From the NCBI GenBank assembly GCA_030064795.1, contig JASJEI010000359.1:1-33172 (forward strand): a stretch of DNA of 33,172 bases, in the 5' to 3' direction. The position numbers and the translations under genes are program-made. Positions 1 through 7,334 of the stretch are shown in pieces. This DNA comes from Pleurocapsa sp. MO_226.B13 (lineage in GTDB: Bacteria > Cyanobacteriota > Cyanobacteriia > Cyanobacteriales > Xenococcaceae). The first letter of the stretch is position 1. Every line of letters starts with the position of its first letter. The notes under the pieces are model-generated. The model made no database searches. It saw only the letters and a program-made list of their open reading frames with translations, and was not told where the DNA came from.

Positions 1-480
1 ACCTTTCAACTCCTAGGCTTTTCATACATGGGGCGTTTACACCCGTTGCCTTGGGTGAACCGAATCGCCTTTGTGACTCTCATTCAGTAGAATAGAGAGC
101 GGGACTTCTCAGCCTAAAAGATTAAATACTACGTTTTAGCGATTTGGGTTAACTTGGGTGTAGCGTTTACAAGCTAATAGTAACCCAAATATAACCCGAG
201 TTACTCTTCTTCATAGTCCCTTCAAACATCTATATACTTATCGATACAAGAATTTTTTATCTAACTTCACACTAAAGCAGCCTTGTCATCTTGGAATATG
301 CTGTCAAAAATATCAAACTATCTACAACTGTAGAGAGCAGGTAGTGTTCTAGATGTGTGGAAATGATGCTATAGTGCTCGGAACATTACCTTATTTTCTG
401 GAGTTCCCTAACAGTAACAAATAGTACTGTTTTGTCTAAATTAGTCAGGCTAAAGTAAAAAAAATCAGTTATTTAAGTCT
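1..480. other. Left-edge region without a recognisable gene
   Basis: No gene is supported here. A short plus-strand reading frame is open from the first base to a TAG at 88-90; it could be the tail of a gene outside the window, but its 29 residues resemble nothing I know. A 10-bp inverted repeat (ATTTGGGTTA at 142-151, TAACCCAAAT at 181-190) encloses a 29-nt loop and may form a hairpin. No T-run follows, so it is not a typical intrinsic terminator. The rest is AT-rich sequence leading into the small gene at 481. Confidence 0.4.
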
Positions 481-732
481 ATGAAAATAGAATCAATCGA
501 GCAACAGTTGATTGAAGGTACTGAGACGATTTTGACCAGAGTAATGCTCAATCAAGTTAGCAGCCCTTGTATACTATCAAGACTCATGATGGATACTTTA
601 GGAAAGCCAGGAATTGATAACGATCTTGAGTTTCTTGGCTCTGGAAGTCAATGGGAAGTGGTCTGGACTGAACCAGAACTAACTATCGAGCAAACCAGGG
701 AAATAATTAATCGCGCGATTGGCGGAGCCTAG
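481..732 (+). CDS. Small hypothetical protein (83 aa)
   Basis: I do not recognise this protein. It is acidic, with no obvious membrane segment, signal peptide or cysteine motif. Its middle contains a Gly/Ser stretch (FLGSGSQWEVVW) and its C-terminal half looks helical. The start ATG follows an A-rich leader without a clear Shine-Dalgarno site. The last codons (AIGGA, then the stop) lie inside the interspersed repeat at 715-745, so the present C-terminus is probably not ancestral: the repeat supplied both the final residues and the stop. It is followed after 63 nt by another small unknown gene on the same strand, and the two may be co-transcribed. That it is a real gene is likely but unproven. 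Confidence 0.5.
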   Translation: MKIESIEQQLIEGTETILTRVMLNQVSSPCILSRLMMDTLGKPGIDNDLEFLGSGSQWEVVWTEPELTIEQTREIINRAIGGA

Positions 733-745
733 CCGAAGGCATCGC
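715..745. repeat. HIP-edged interspersed repeat overlapping a gene end
   Basis: This 31-nt element is bounded by GCGAT on the left and ATCGC on the right and contains an inner GCCT/AGGC hairpin. Its reverse complement begins GCGATGCCTTCGG, a form I associate with short GC-rich repeats scattered through cyanobacterial genomes. It is much more GC-rich than its surroundings. It overlaps the last codons and the stop of the small gene at 481-732. Confidence 0.65.
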
Positions 746-795
746 ACCATCTGTGTAAAAGCCATAGATAATTTAAGATTTTAGGGGAACCGAAG

Positions 796-1104
796 ATGAA
801 TAGTCCCATAACAGATAAGCAAAACTCTGCTGAAAAAACTACTCCTGCATCTTTTAAACTAATAGATCGAGATCACCCAGAAATTCATTGGATTTTGACA
901 ACATCACCTCAATCAAAAGAGCGGGTTTACTTTGAATATAATTTTAATGAAGCAATTACAGGCTGGTTTTCCGTCATTCCTAAATATTTGCTCAAACGTC
1001 AGCAAGTTCATTACGCTCCTTTATACTACACTCGCCCCGAGGCAGAGGCGAGAAAAGTTGATGGTAATTTTGCGGTTGTGGAATTAATCTGGGAAGAAAT
1101 TTAA
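796..1104 (+). CDS. Hypothetical protein (102 aa)
   Basis: The family is not recognised. The protein looks soluble and is rich in aromatic residues in its central part (VYFEYNFNEAITGWF, HYAPLYYT), with a hydrophobic, acidic end (VVELIWEE). There is no signal peptide, transmembrane segment or metal-binding motif. The start ATG follows AGGGGAACCGAAG, which offers a reasonable ribosome binding site. Near the 3' end a hairpin-forming stretch (CTCGCC, spacer, GGCGAG at about 1032-1053) encodes TRPEAEAR. It is more GC-rich than the rest and may be a short repeat absorbed in frame. The gene lies downstream of the other small unknown gene at 481. Confidence 0.6.
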   Translation: MNSPITDKQNSAEKTTPASFKLIDRDHPEIHWILTTSPQSKERVYFEYNFNEAITGWFSVIPKYLLKRQQVHYAPLYYTRPEAEARKVDGNFAVVELIWEEI

Positions 1105-1340
1105 ATTTAGACATAATTCAGACATTTAGAGGGCAGTTCTGGGTTATTTTAGGATGGGTACTCATGCGATCGCACTTCAGCAACTTTTCAACCTCTTTGG
1201 GAGATTGTCAAAAATCTGTACTTTCTAGATCTTCCTCTATCTTAAAAATGTTCAATTATGCTCAAACAATATTAAAGCCCGTTGAATAACTTAAACAACG
1301 AGCGGTCAAAAAATATTAATTATTTAATTATTATTGAAAT
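1105..1340. other. Intergenic region between convergent genes
   Basis: This stretch holds a HIP1 octamer at 1166-1173 and a short CGTTG/CAACG hairpin near 1280-1300. No gene or convincing terminator was found. Confidence 0.4.
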
Positions 1341-2192
1341 TTAGACTTCTACTTCTTGTCTGGCTAAAAGAACGGGACAGGGAGCTTTAATCCGAATATA
1401 GTCAGATAAAGAACTACCCAATAAACGCTCAAGATCTGGTAAGTTTTTGGCAATAGAAGGACGACGTTCTGGAGAACCAAGAATCAATAGATCGATATTT
1501 CTTGCCTCGGCTAGACTACAAATCTTTTGGGCTGGTCTACCCCCTGTGACCAAACATTGATAGTCAAAACCCATCCTTTTAACTTTGGCAACCGCGGTCG
1601 CTAAAATAGGATTATTTTCCATATCTTCTTGGGATAGTGCCAGATTAGGATCTAAGTCGGGGTTAACGCGAGTCAACAATATTTCGGCATCTTGATATCC
1701 TTGTAGCAAAGAAAGAGTAACATCCAAAGCATAGCTTGCAGCAGGAGACTTATCCATGGCTACCATGACTCTTTTGAGCTTCTTGACATATATATCATCC
1801 TTAACCAACAACATAGAACGCTCTGTTAGTTGAAAGACATACTGACTGACAGAATTGCTCAAAATAGACTGTAGCTTACCCAAACCACGCGAACCCATAA
1901 TGATTAAATCGGCATCTATCTCTTTAGCGATTTTCAAGACGGTGGTTTTTGGTTCTCCTTCCTCTACTCTACTAATGACTCTTCCTCGATCTATATCTAG
2001 TTTGGCGATCAGATCGTTAATCTTAGAGTCTGCTTCTTCTTGCGCTTCAGATTCTTCCTGAGTAGTCGTAGGTGAAATTACTCTCAGAATCGATAACTGA
2101 GAATTCTTAGCAGCGGGAAGCTCTAGCAAGATCTTAAGCATTTCTTGAGCGTTATCTGCGCCAGAGTCAGCATACAAAATTTTATTAAACAT
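1341..2192 (-). CDS. Tandem universal stress protein (two UspA domains)
   Basis: The protein has two consecutive UspA-like domains, residues about 1-135 and 140-283. The first has the typical N-terminal strand and Asp (ILYADSG) and the nucleotide-loop signature MGSRGLGKLQSILSNSVS. Here the usual G-2X-G-9X-G(S/T) pattern ends in N-S rather than G-S. The second domain has LILGSPERR followed by a longer insert and GSSLSDYI before the closing strand CPVLLAR. UspA proteins bind ATP/AMP and act in stress survival; the specific role here cannot be read from sequence. The length of 283 residues fits tandem Usp proteins. It is monocistronic, convergent with the small gene at 796. Confidence 0.9.
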   Translation of the reverse strand: MFNKILYADSGADNAQEMLKILLELPAAKNSQLSILRVISPTTTQEESEAQEEADSKINDLIAKLDIDRGRVISRVEEGEPKTTVLKIAKEIDADLIIMGSRGLGKLQSILSNSVSQYVFQLTERSMLLVKDDIYVKKLKRVMVAMDKSPAASYALDVTLSLLQGYQDAEILLTRVNPDLDPNLALSQEDMENNPILATAVAKVKRMGFDYQCLVTGGRPAQKICSLAEARNIDLLILGSPERRPSIAKNLPDLERLLGSSLSDYIRIKAPCPVLLARQEVEV

Positions 2193-2497
2193 TGTCAGTC
2201 TTAGAAGTTTTACGATCTTTAGTTTCTAATCTTTATAGATTACTGCTAATCCATACCCTCAAGATAAACAACGAGTATAAAACTTAATGACCGACCAAAT
2301 TTAACCCCGTCTGAAAGTGCGAAAACCGTAGTTTTTGAATCAGAGATGGAGCGAGTCAAACAGCAGGATATAATTTCTACTTGTTTATCCCCGAAGGGGG
2401 CTACTTGCTACTTGCTACTTACGAGCAGTTAACTTAAGAACTCCAGGTTTCAAACTGGATGCGATTTTACTCTGGCGTATGTGCCGAGCGAAAATAT
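2193..2497. other. Intergenic region upstream of the usp gene
   Basis: About 300 nt without a gene. It presumably carries the minus-strand promoter of the stress-protein gene. A CCCC-GAA-GGGG hairpin at about 2389-2399 is followed directly by the heptamer array at 2401-2421. Confidence 0.4.
2401..2421. repeat. Heptanucleotide tandem repeat (CTACTTG x3)
   Basis: Two exact copies of CTACTTG (2401-2407 and 2408-2414) are followed by CTACTTA. Short tandemly repeated heptamers are a well-known feature of filamentous and pleurocapsalean cyanobacterial genomes. Similar arrays occur at four other places in this window. Confidence 0.75.
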
Positions 2498-2785
2498 TTA
2501 TTCTGATTTATTTTTGGTTTCGAGACGAAATAAAAATACCATCAGAACAACTACACCTAATTGCAGGAAAAAATTAGGCAAATTATGCTCCAAATTTTGT
2601 CCAGCTGCTAACTTAGCTAAAAAGATAAAAGCTCCAATTAGACCAGACGCGCCAAAAGCAACATAGAAAAACTTTCTCAAACCTTTGTAGGGGGCTTTGG
2701 CTTCTGCACGTAGTCGAGCGTATTTTTCTGGGGTTAGATTATTTTTCTTGGCTCTAGCTAATTCTTCGGGAGATAGCTTGGTCAT
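2498..2785 (-). CDS. DUF3493 / LPA1-Rep27-like small membrane protein
   Basis: This 95-residue protein has a charged N-terminal helix (SPEELARAKKNNLTPEKYAR) followed by two hydrophobic segments, residues about 39-62 (FFYVAFGASGLIGAFIFLAK) and 70-87 (FFLQLGVVVLMVFLFRLE). The pattern matches DUF3493, which I recall as related to the plant and algal photosystem II assembly factors LPA1/REP27. A role in thylakoid photosystem II biogenesis is inferred from that relation only. The gene is in the same orientation as petE but separated from it by about 120 nt, with petE upstream. Confidence 0.75.
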   Translation of the reverse strand: MTKLSPEELARAKKNNLTPEKYARLRAEAKAPYKGLRKFFYVAFGASGLIGAFIFLAKLAAGQNLEHNLPNFFLQLGVVVLMVFLFRLETKNKSE

Positions 2786-2903
2786 TATTGAGATTTGTTG
2801 CTGATATTTAAAGATATTAAGTATTTTAACTAAAAAGGAGAGGTTAACCAGAAAAAGTTACCTCTCCACTCAAGTATTATTCAGTTTTAAAGTCGGGGGT
2901 AAA

Positions 2904-3263
2904 TTATTCAACTATAATTTTGCCTACCATTCCTGCACCACGGTGAGGTTGGCAATAGTAGGAATATTCACCAGCTTCGTTGAAAGTACTTTCATAACCG
3001 TCTCCTGGAGAGAAGACTAAATTTTTGTGAGATTTGTCAGTAGCATTTTCAAATACCACATTGTGAGGAGCCATTTTGTTATTTTCCCACTTAACTGTAT
3101 CTCCTTCTTTGATGGTTACAGTTTCAGGAACAAACTTGAGCATTCCATTGTCGCTACCCATTTTTACTTCAACAGTTTTAGCTTGTGCAGGATTAACGTT
3201 AAAGAAAAAAGTAGATACTACTAATATTAATGCTGACAATAACAAACTTAATCTTTTAGTCAT
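2904..3263 (-). CDS. petE: Plastocyanin precursor
   Basis: Plastocyanin is the lumenal copper protein that carries electrons from cytochrome b6f to photosystem I. The precursor has a basic N-terminus, a hydrophobic core ([17 protein letters not shown]) and a signal-peptidase site after AQA, then a mature domain beginning KTVEVKMG. The four copper ligands are visible: His in APHNVVF, Cys in YYCQPH, His in the same motif and Met in GAGMVG. I chose the ATG at 3263, giving 119 residues, because AGAGAG lies about 10 nt upstream. An in-frame ATG at 3308 would add 15 residues outside the signal peptide and has no ribosome site. The gene is divergent from petJ, the copper-free substitute carrier. Confidence 0.96.
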   Translation of the reverse strand: MTKRLSLLLSALILVVSTFFFNVNPAQAKTVEVKMGSDNGMLKFVPETVTIKEGDTVKWENNKMAPHNVVFENATDKSHKNLVFSPGDGYESTFNEAGEYSYYCQPHRGAGMVGKIIVE

Positions 3264-3397
3264 CTTGTTGAACTCTCTTTGCCAAATACGATTTCTTTTA
3301 GTGAACATTTTTCAAAATTGAGAATTAAAAGCTTGAATGCAACCCAATTGCTTTTTGCAAAAATTGAGTGGTTTTCGATCGCCCCTATCCCTGACTA

Positions 3398-3403
3398 TTA
3401 TAT
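3398..3403 (-). promoter_or_regulatory. petE -10 element
   Basis: On the minus strand this reads TATAAT, a perfect -10 hexamer, about 135 nt upstream of the petE start. No good -35 hexamer lies 16-18 nt further upstream. Instead, the palindrome at 3425-3439 sits 21 nt away, centred near -41 of the predicted start. That position is typical of an activator replacing a -35 contact. Confidence 0.55.
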
Positions 3404-3424
3404 TACTACAGAAGTTTGACCATT

Positions 3425-3439
3425 TGTAAAAGTTTTACA
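3425..3439. promoter_or_regulatory. 15-bp palindrome between petE and petJ (candidate operator)
   Basis: TGTAAAA-G-TTTTACA is a perfect inverted repeat with a single-base centre. It lies between the predicted petE -10 on the minus strand and the predicted petJ -35 on the plus strand. In Synechocystis a BlaI-family repressor (PetR), with the protease PetP, reciprocally controls petE and petJ in response to copper. BlaI proteins bind TACA/TGTA-type dyads. Assigning this palindrome to such a regulator is inference; no regulator gene is in the window. Confidence 0.55.
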
Positions 3440-3448
3440 GCTTGTCTT

Positions 3449-3477
3449 TTGACATCATTTTACGGAAAACCGACTAT
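3449..3477 (+). promoter_or_regulatory. petJ promoter
   Basis: TTGACA (3449-3454), a 17-nt spacer and GACTAT (3472-3477) form a promoter with a perfect -35 and a weak -10. A HIP1 octamer lies just downstream at 3491-3498, in the untranslated leader. The palindrome at 3425-3439 is immediately upstream of the -35. Confidence 0.5.
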
Positions 3478-3541
3478 ATCTACGTAGGTAGCGATCGCTA
3501 TCTAGGTTTTTTGATGGAAATTTAAAATTTTGAGAGGAGAA

Positions 3542-3880
3542 ATGATGTTCGCTAGAATCCTATCAACCCTATTAATATTTTTGACCGCAGCTATGTTTAC
3601 ATTTGCCACACCAGCGATTGCTGGAGATGCAGCTAGTGGGGCGAAAATCTTTAGTGCTAACTGTGCTGCTTGTCACGCTGGAGGCAGAAACGTGATTAAC
3701 GGGGCAAAAACTTTGCAGAAAGATGCCTTAGAGAAATACGAAATGAACTCTATCGAGGCTATTACCTATCAAGTTCACAACGGCAAGAACGCTATGCCTG
3801 CTTTTAAAGGTCGCTTGAGCGATGCCCAAATTGATGACGTAGCAACTTACGTGCTTTCTCAAGCAGAAAAAGGTTGGTAA
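3542..3880 (+). CDS. petJ: Cytochrome c6 precursor
   Basis: Cytochrome c6 is a small lumenal haem protein that can replace plastocyanin when copper is scarce. The sequence has a signal peptide ([17 protein letters not shown], cleavage after AIA), then [18 protein letters not shown] with the CxxCH haem-attachment motif, and the distal Met ligand in [10 protein letters not shown]. The C-terminus ([13 protein letters not shown]) is typical of the family. The ribosome site AGAGGAG lies just before two consecutive ATGs at 3542 and 3545; either could initiate. An upstream in-frame TTG at 3530 overlaps the ribosome site and is unlikely. A hairpin terminator follows at 3972. Confidence 0.96.
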   Translation: MMFARILSTLLIFLTAAMFTFATPAIAGDAASGAKIFSANCAACHAGGRNVINGAKTLQKDALEKYEMNSIEAITYQVHNGKNAMPAFKGRLSDAQIDDVATYVLSQAEKGW

Positions 3881-3971
3881 TTTAAGAAACGAAGAGTAAG
3901 GAGTAAAAATAGACAAGATTATCAGTAAATCTTGGTTTTTGCACCAAATTATTTCATAGTCAGCTAGATTT

Positions 3972-4017
3972 ATCCTCAATCTTCTAATCAGGGAGATTGA
4001 GGATTTATTATTTTTCA
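3972..4017 (+). terminator. Intrinsic terminator after petJ
   Basis: An 11-bp stem (ATCCTCAATCT at 3972-3982, AGATTGAGGAT at 3994-4004) with an 11-nt loop is followed by TTATTATTTTT. It lies about 90 nt after the petJ stop and before the aminotransferase gene, which therefore probably has its own promoter. Confidence 0.75.
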
Positions 4018-4093
4018 ACCCTTCTTCTTCAGTACATCAAGTACACTAGGCAAAGGAAAATGTTACCAAACAAACAGTTTGAGGATTAAAAAT

Positions 4094-5266
4094 ATGGTGG
4101 CAACTACAGGAATTAGCATGGTAAACCCCATAAACGATCGCTATCGGATTCAAACCAAACAGCTCGATATGCCCCCTCGTCTGTTACTAGGGCCAGGGCC
4201 TGCCAACGTCAATCCCAGAGTTCTCTCTGCAATGAGCATCAATCCTGTAGGACATCTCGACCCGACCTATTTGGCATTAATGGACGAGATTCGGGATCTG
4301 TTGCGTTATGCTTGGCAAACCGAAAATGAACTAACTATTTCTGTGAGTGGTACGGGTACAGCAGCGATGGAAGCCACTATTGCTAATTCAGTCGAACCAG
4401 GAGATGTGGTGCTAGTCGGAGTCAAAGGATACTTTGGTAATCGTTTGGTAGATATGGCAGGACGTTATGGTGGAGATATCCGCACCATGACTAAACCTTG
4501 GGGACAGGTATTTAGTCTTGAAGAAATTAAAACCAACCTAGAAACCCACAAGCCAGCTATTTTAGCTTTAGTCCATGCCGAAACTTCTACGGGGGTGCGT
4601 CAACCTCTAGAGGGGGTAGCAGATTTGTGTCGCCAATATAATTGCCTGTTGCTAGTAGATACAGTTACTAGTCTAGGAGGTGTTCCTCTGTACATAGATG
4701 ACTGGGGTATAGACTTAGCCTATAGCTGTAGCCAAAAAGGTTTGGGATGTCCTCCAGGGGCTTCTCCCTTTACTATGAGTAGCCGTGCTGTAGAAAAATT
4801 AAATAACCGTTCTCAACCCGTACCTAACTGGTATTTAGATATGTCCCTGCTAGCTAAATATTGGGGAGAAGAACGAGTATATCATCATACTGCGCCGATC
4901 AATACTAACTATGGCTTGCGTGAGTCTTTGCGTATAGTTGCTGAAGAAGGACTAGAACAACGTTGGCAACGCCATCAAAAAAATGCCGAAATGCTCTGGG
5001 AGGGTCTGGCTGAATTAAACTTGACTTGTCATGTAGACAAAGAGTACCGTTTACCTACTCTAACTACGGTGAGAATACCCGATGGAGTAGATGGTAAAGC
5101 GATCGCCCATAAACTACTGACTGAATATAATATCGAAATTGCTGGCGGTTTGGGTGAATTAGGTGGTAAAGTCTGGCGTATTGGCTTGATGGGGTACAAT
5201 AGCCGTCCAGAAAATGTTCTCTTGCTACTTGATGCCCTAGAAAAAGTCCTCAAACCGCTTCTGTAG
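4094..5266 (+). CDS. Alanine/serine-glyoxylate aminotransferase (class V, PLP)
   Basis: This is a fold-type I PLP enzyme of the AGT/SGT group, which transaminates glyoxylate to glycine in photorespiration. Landmarks are the N-terminal LLLGPGPANVNPRVL, the cofactor loop SGTGTAAMEA, the Asp that contacts the pyridine ring in LLVDTVTSLGG, and the Schiff-base Lys at about residue 215 in SCSQKGLGCPPG. The C-terminus carries WRIGLMGYNSRPENV. Cyanobacterial homologues have often been annotated as a 42-kDa soluble hydrogenase subunit, a legacy name not supported by these motifs. The ATG at 4094 is preferred because GAGG lies about 9 nt upstream; a TTG at 4079 would overlap that site. Near-repeats AGTACATCA/AGTACACTA at about 4031-4048 could be regulatory. 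Confidence 0.92.
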   Translation: MVATTGISMVNPINDRYRIQTKQLDMPPRLLLGPGPANVNPRVLSAMSINPVGHLDPTYLALMDEIRDLLRYAWQTENELTISVSGTGTAAMEATIANSVEPGDVVLVGVKGYFGNRLVDMAGRYGGDIRTMTKPWGQVFSLEEIKTNLETHKPAILALVHAETSTGVRQPLEGVADLCRQYNCLLLVDTVTSLGGVPLYIDDWGIDLAYSCSQKGLGCPPGASPFTMSSRAVEKLNNRSQPVPNWYLDMSLLAKYWGEERVYHHTAPINTNYGLRESLRIVAEEGLEQRWQRHQKNAEMLWEGLAELNLTCHVDKEYRLPTLTTVRIPDGVDGKAIAHKLLTEYNIEIAGGLGELGGKVWRIGLMGYNSRPENVLLLLDALEKVLKPLL

Positions 5267-5311
5267 TGAAAAACGTTAATAAACGAGCCTATGCTGTCCG
5301 TCTTAACGCTA

Positions 5312-5722
5312 CTAGAATTCTGCATCGATTTTGTCAACAATTGCCTTGATTCGATCGCGTTTTTCTAGAGATAAAAACGGTTCGAGAACTTCAAACCAAA
5401 ACTTAATCAGCAAAGGACTAGTCTCATGTTGCATCGCTATTTCTGCATAGACAGTCATAATTGAACTAGCAATAAGAGTACGATCCTGTTCTCGATAAGA
5501 TTGCAATTTGGAATGTAGCCAAGTAGATACTTCTTGCCGATAGTGGTCATAAGAGTCAATCATAGACTCTGCTGTTGCAATCTGTTTAATTTCGGTCGCA
5601 AAATTGTTCGATAACCGATCGATAATTAAATTGACGTGCTTTTGCTGCTGGCTTGGGCTAGTTAATAAAGGCACACTACCGTAAGTAGAATCTAGTGTTT
5701 TACGTCGCTTGGCTTCACCCAT
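5312..5722 (-). CDS. Hypothetical protein with MGEAKRRK N-terminus
   Basis: This 136-residue protein begins MGEAKRRKTLDSTYG. A MGEAKRRK start is shared by several otherwise unrelated small bacterial proteins, so it is a tag-like motif of unknown meaning rather than a family assignment. The remainder is predicted helical, amphipathic and soluble (LIIDRLSNNFATEIKQIA, TWLHSKLQSYREQD), without cysteine motifs or membrane segments. It lies just downstream of murQ on the same strand and is convergent with the aminotransferase gene. Function unknown. Confidence 0.75.
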   Translation of the reverse strand: MGEAKRRKTLDSTYGSVPLLTSPSQQQKHVNLIIDRLSNNFATEIKQIATAESMIDSYDHYRQEVSTWLHSKLQSYREQDRTLIASSIMTVYAEIAMQHETSPLLIKFWFEVLEPFLSLEKRDRIKAIVDKIDAEF

Positions 5723-5760
5723 GATATTTATTTAATTAGAGATAACTTTATGTGAGGGTC

Positions 5761-6708
5761 TTACGTCCGAAAAGATCGCTCTCTAACAGCCTCGATCTGG
5801 TCTAACTGTTCTTGAGTCGCTCGCAAGTTGCCTTGATTTTGATTTAATAATTCTTCTCCTGCTGCTGCATCTAGTCCCGTCCAGTGCATTAAAAGAGCTA
5901 ATTTAACTTTTTTCTGGCTTTTTTCGAGCAGTACCTCGGCTTCTTGGCGATCGAGATCGGTTAGGTCGCTAATAATTCTTAAAGCGCGATCGCGTAATTT
6001 ATCATTGGTCACCGCTACATCAATCATGCGATTACCATATACTTTGCCAGAGCGTACCATTGCCCCTGTAGAGATAATATTTAACGCCATTTTAGTAACC
6101 GTACCTGCCTTCAACCTAGTCGAACCAGCCAGGATTTCTGCACCTACCAATAGGCGAATGTCAAGATCGGCATCAATTGGTACTTGTTCGGCACTAACAC
6201 AGCTTATGGCAACGGTGGTTGCACCTCTGGATTTTGCTTCTTTTAAGGCCCCATGAACGTAGGGTGTAGTTCCCCCAGCCGTAATACCCACCACTACATC
6301 CAGCTCGGTAACCTGGCGAGTGGCGATCGCTTTCGCGCCATCTTGGGGGCGATCTTCTAAAGCCTCTGAACTTTTAACCAAAGCCTCTGCACCACCAGCC
6401 AAAATACCCTGAACCAATTCAGGAGGAGTACAAAAAGTAGGGGGACACTCTGCTGCATCCAAAACTCCCAATCTACCGCTAGTACCAGCACCAATATAAA
6501 ATAGTCTGCCTCCTTGTTTGAGGGCAGATGCAGTAAGATCGATGGTTTTTGCTAGGGGAACGCGAGCTAGAGCGATCGCTTCTATGGTTTTGCGATCTTC
6601 TTGATTGAATAGATCGACTATTTCCAGACTAGACAAACTATCTAAATTTTGACTTTGGGGATTGATCTGTTCTGTCAATAAATGTCCCCGCGACTGCAAA
6701 TTATCCAT
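5761..6708 (-). CDS. murQ: N-acetylmuramic acid 6-phosphate etherase
   Basis: MurQ cleaves the lactyl ether of MurNAc-6-phosphate, giving GlcNAc-6-phosphate and D-lactate during cell-wall recycling. The protein shows the family N-terminus (LLTEQINPQSQNLDSLSS), a SIS sugar-isomerase domain with RLFYIGAGTSGRLGVLDAAE, the downstream stretch CPPTFCTPPELVQGILAGG, a second phosphosugar region (VVVGITAGGTTPYV) and the conserved tail segment NIISTGAMVRSGKVYGNRMIDV. The length of 315 residues is slightly above the usual size of about 300. It follows the DUF3110 gene with a 21-nt gap and may be co-transcribed with it. A NagZ-like glycosidase and a PBP are elsewhere in the window; no anhydro-MurNAc kinase was seen. 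Confidence 0.95.
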   Translation of the reverse strand: MDNLQSRGHLLTEQINPQSQNLDSLSSLEIVDLFNQEDRKTIEAIALARVPLAKTIDLTASALKQGGRLFYIGAGTSGRLGVLDAAECPPTFCTPPELVQGILAGGAEALVKSSEALEDRPQDGAKAIATRQVTELDVVVGITAGGTTPYVHGALKEAKSRGATTVAISCVSAEQVPIDADLDIRLLVGAEILAGSTRLKAGTVTKMALNIISTGAMVRSGKVYGNRMIDVAVTNDKLRDRALRIISDLTDLDRQEAEVLLEKSQKKVKLALLMHWTGLDAAAGEELLNQNQGNLRATQEQLDQIEAVRERSFRT

Positions 6709-6729
6709 ATAGTAAGATTGCTAATTTGT

Positions 6730-7110
6730 TTACAACAGTCCTTCCAACTGACGACGAATCCGCTCCAACTCATCACTAGCCATTGTTTCTTCCGTGGGAG
6801 TATCGGCTTTGGTTTCTTCCTCTTGTAGCCAACTAAATTCTTCCACGTTTTTTTCTGGAGGAATTTCTAGTTGCCCTGGCTCGACTATTTTCCAATCATA
6901 GTCAGCTTGACGGCAAAATTGTTCTACTTCTTCTGAATCAATTGCTTCTACTTTGGCTTCTGGAAAATCTTGAGCTTCTAACAATCCTGCATAGCGCAGG
7001 GCATCATCTTCCTCTTGGAACATTAAAATAGTATTGCGATCGCCCAATTGAACAGTGTGAATCCCTTCGTTGTCAGTTCCCGCATTAAATAGCAAAATAT
7101 GTACTAGCAT
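6730..7110 (-). CDS. DUF3110 family protein
   Basis: The N-terminal half (VHILLFNAGTDNEGIHTVQ, ILMFQEEDDALRYAGLLEAQ, FPEAKVEAID, VEQFCRQADYDWKIV) matches DUF3110 as I recall it, a small alpha/beta domain common in cyanobacteria and plastids with no established function. The C-terminal 40 residues are acidic and low-complexity (EEETKADTPTEETMASDELERI). The ATG at 7110 is preferred; a TTG two codons upstream is also in frame. It precedes murQ on the same strand with a 21-nt gap. Confidence 0.8.
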   Translation of the reverse strand: MLVHILLFNAGTDNEGIHTVQLGDRNTILMFQEEDDALRYAGLLEAQDFPEAKVEAIDSEEVEQFCRQADYDWKIVEPGQLEIPPEKNVEEFSWLQEEETKADTPTEETMASDELERIRRQLEGLL

Positions 7111-7267
7111 AATCAACTCGCGCCAAATCTCTATTTATGCCAATTACAACATAAAATCACCCTAATGGTTGCATAAAATTATCTTGTTTGTACCTGGCGT
7201 TGCCGACTTAAATAGTAACGTAAAAAATAATCTTATTGGCAGCTATTGGCTTTTAAATTTTAGCTTG

Positions 7268-7295
7268 AAAAAAAAGGCGATCGTCAAGATCGCCT
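7268..7295 (-). terminator. Intrinsic terminator of the DUF2996 gene
   Basis: On the minus strand an 8-bp stem AGGCGATC/GATCGCCT with a 5-nt loop is followed by a run of T (complement of 7267-7275). It lies about 40 nt past the stop of the gene at 7335-7808. Both arms contain the HIP1-like core GGCGATC, so the stem is built from HIP1-type sequence. Confidence 0.88.
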
Positions 7296-7334
7296 CCTCA
7301 AAATCATCTCGATCTGAGTCGAATTTCAATCGAG

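Noticed and set aside
2904..3321. Plus-strand frames opposite petE.
   Set aside because: They are antisense to a clearly identified plastocyanin gene and lack ribosome sites.
3728..4018. A 96-codon minus-strand frame opposite the end of petJ.
   Set aside because: It overlaps the petJ terminator and coding region and has no family resemblance.
4029..4050. An NtcA site upstream of the aminotransferase (GTACATCAAGTAC).
   Set aside because: The spacing between GTA and TAC is 7, not 8, and no properly placed -10 follows.
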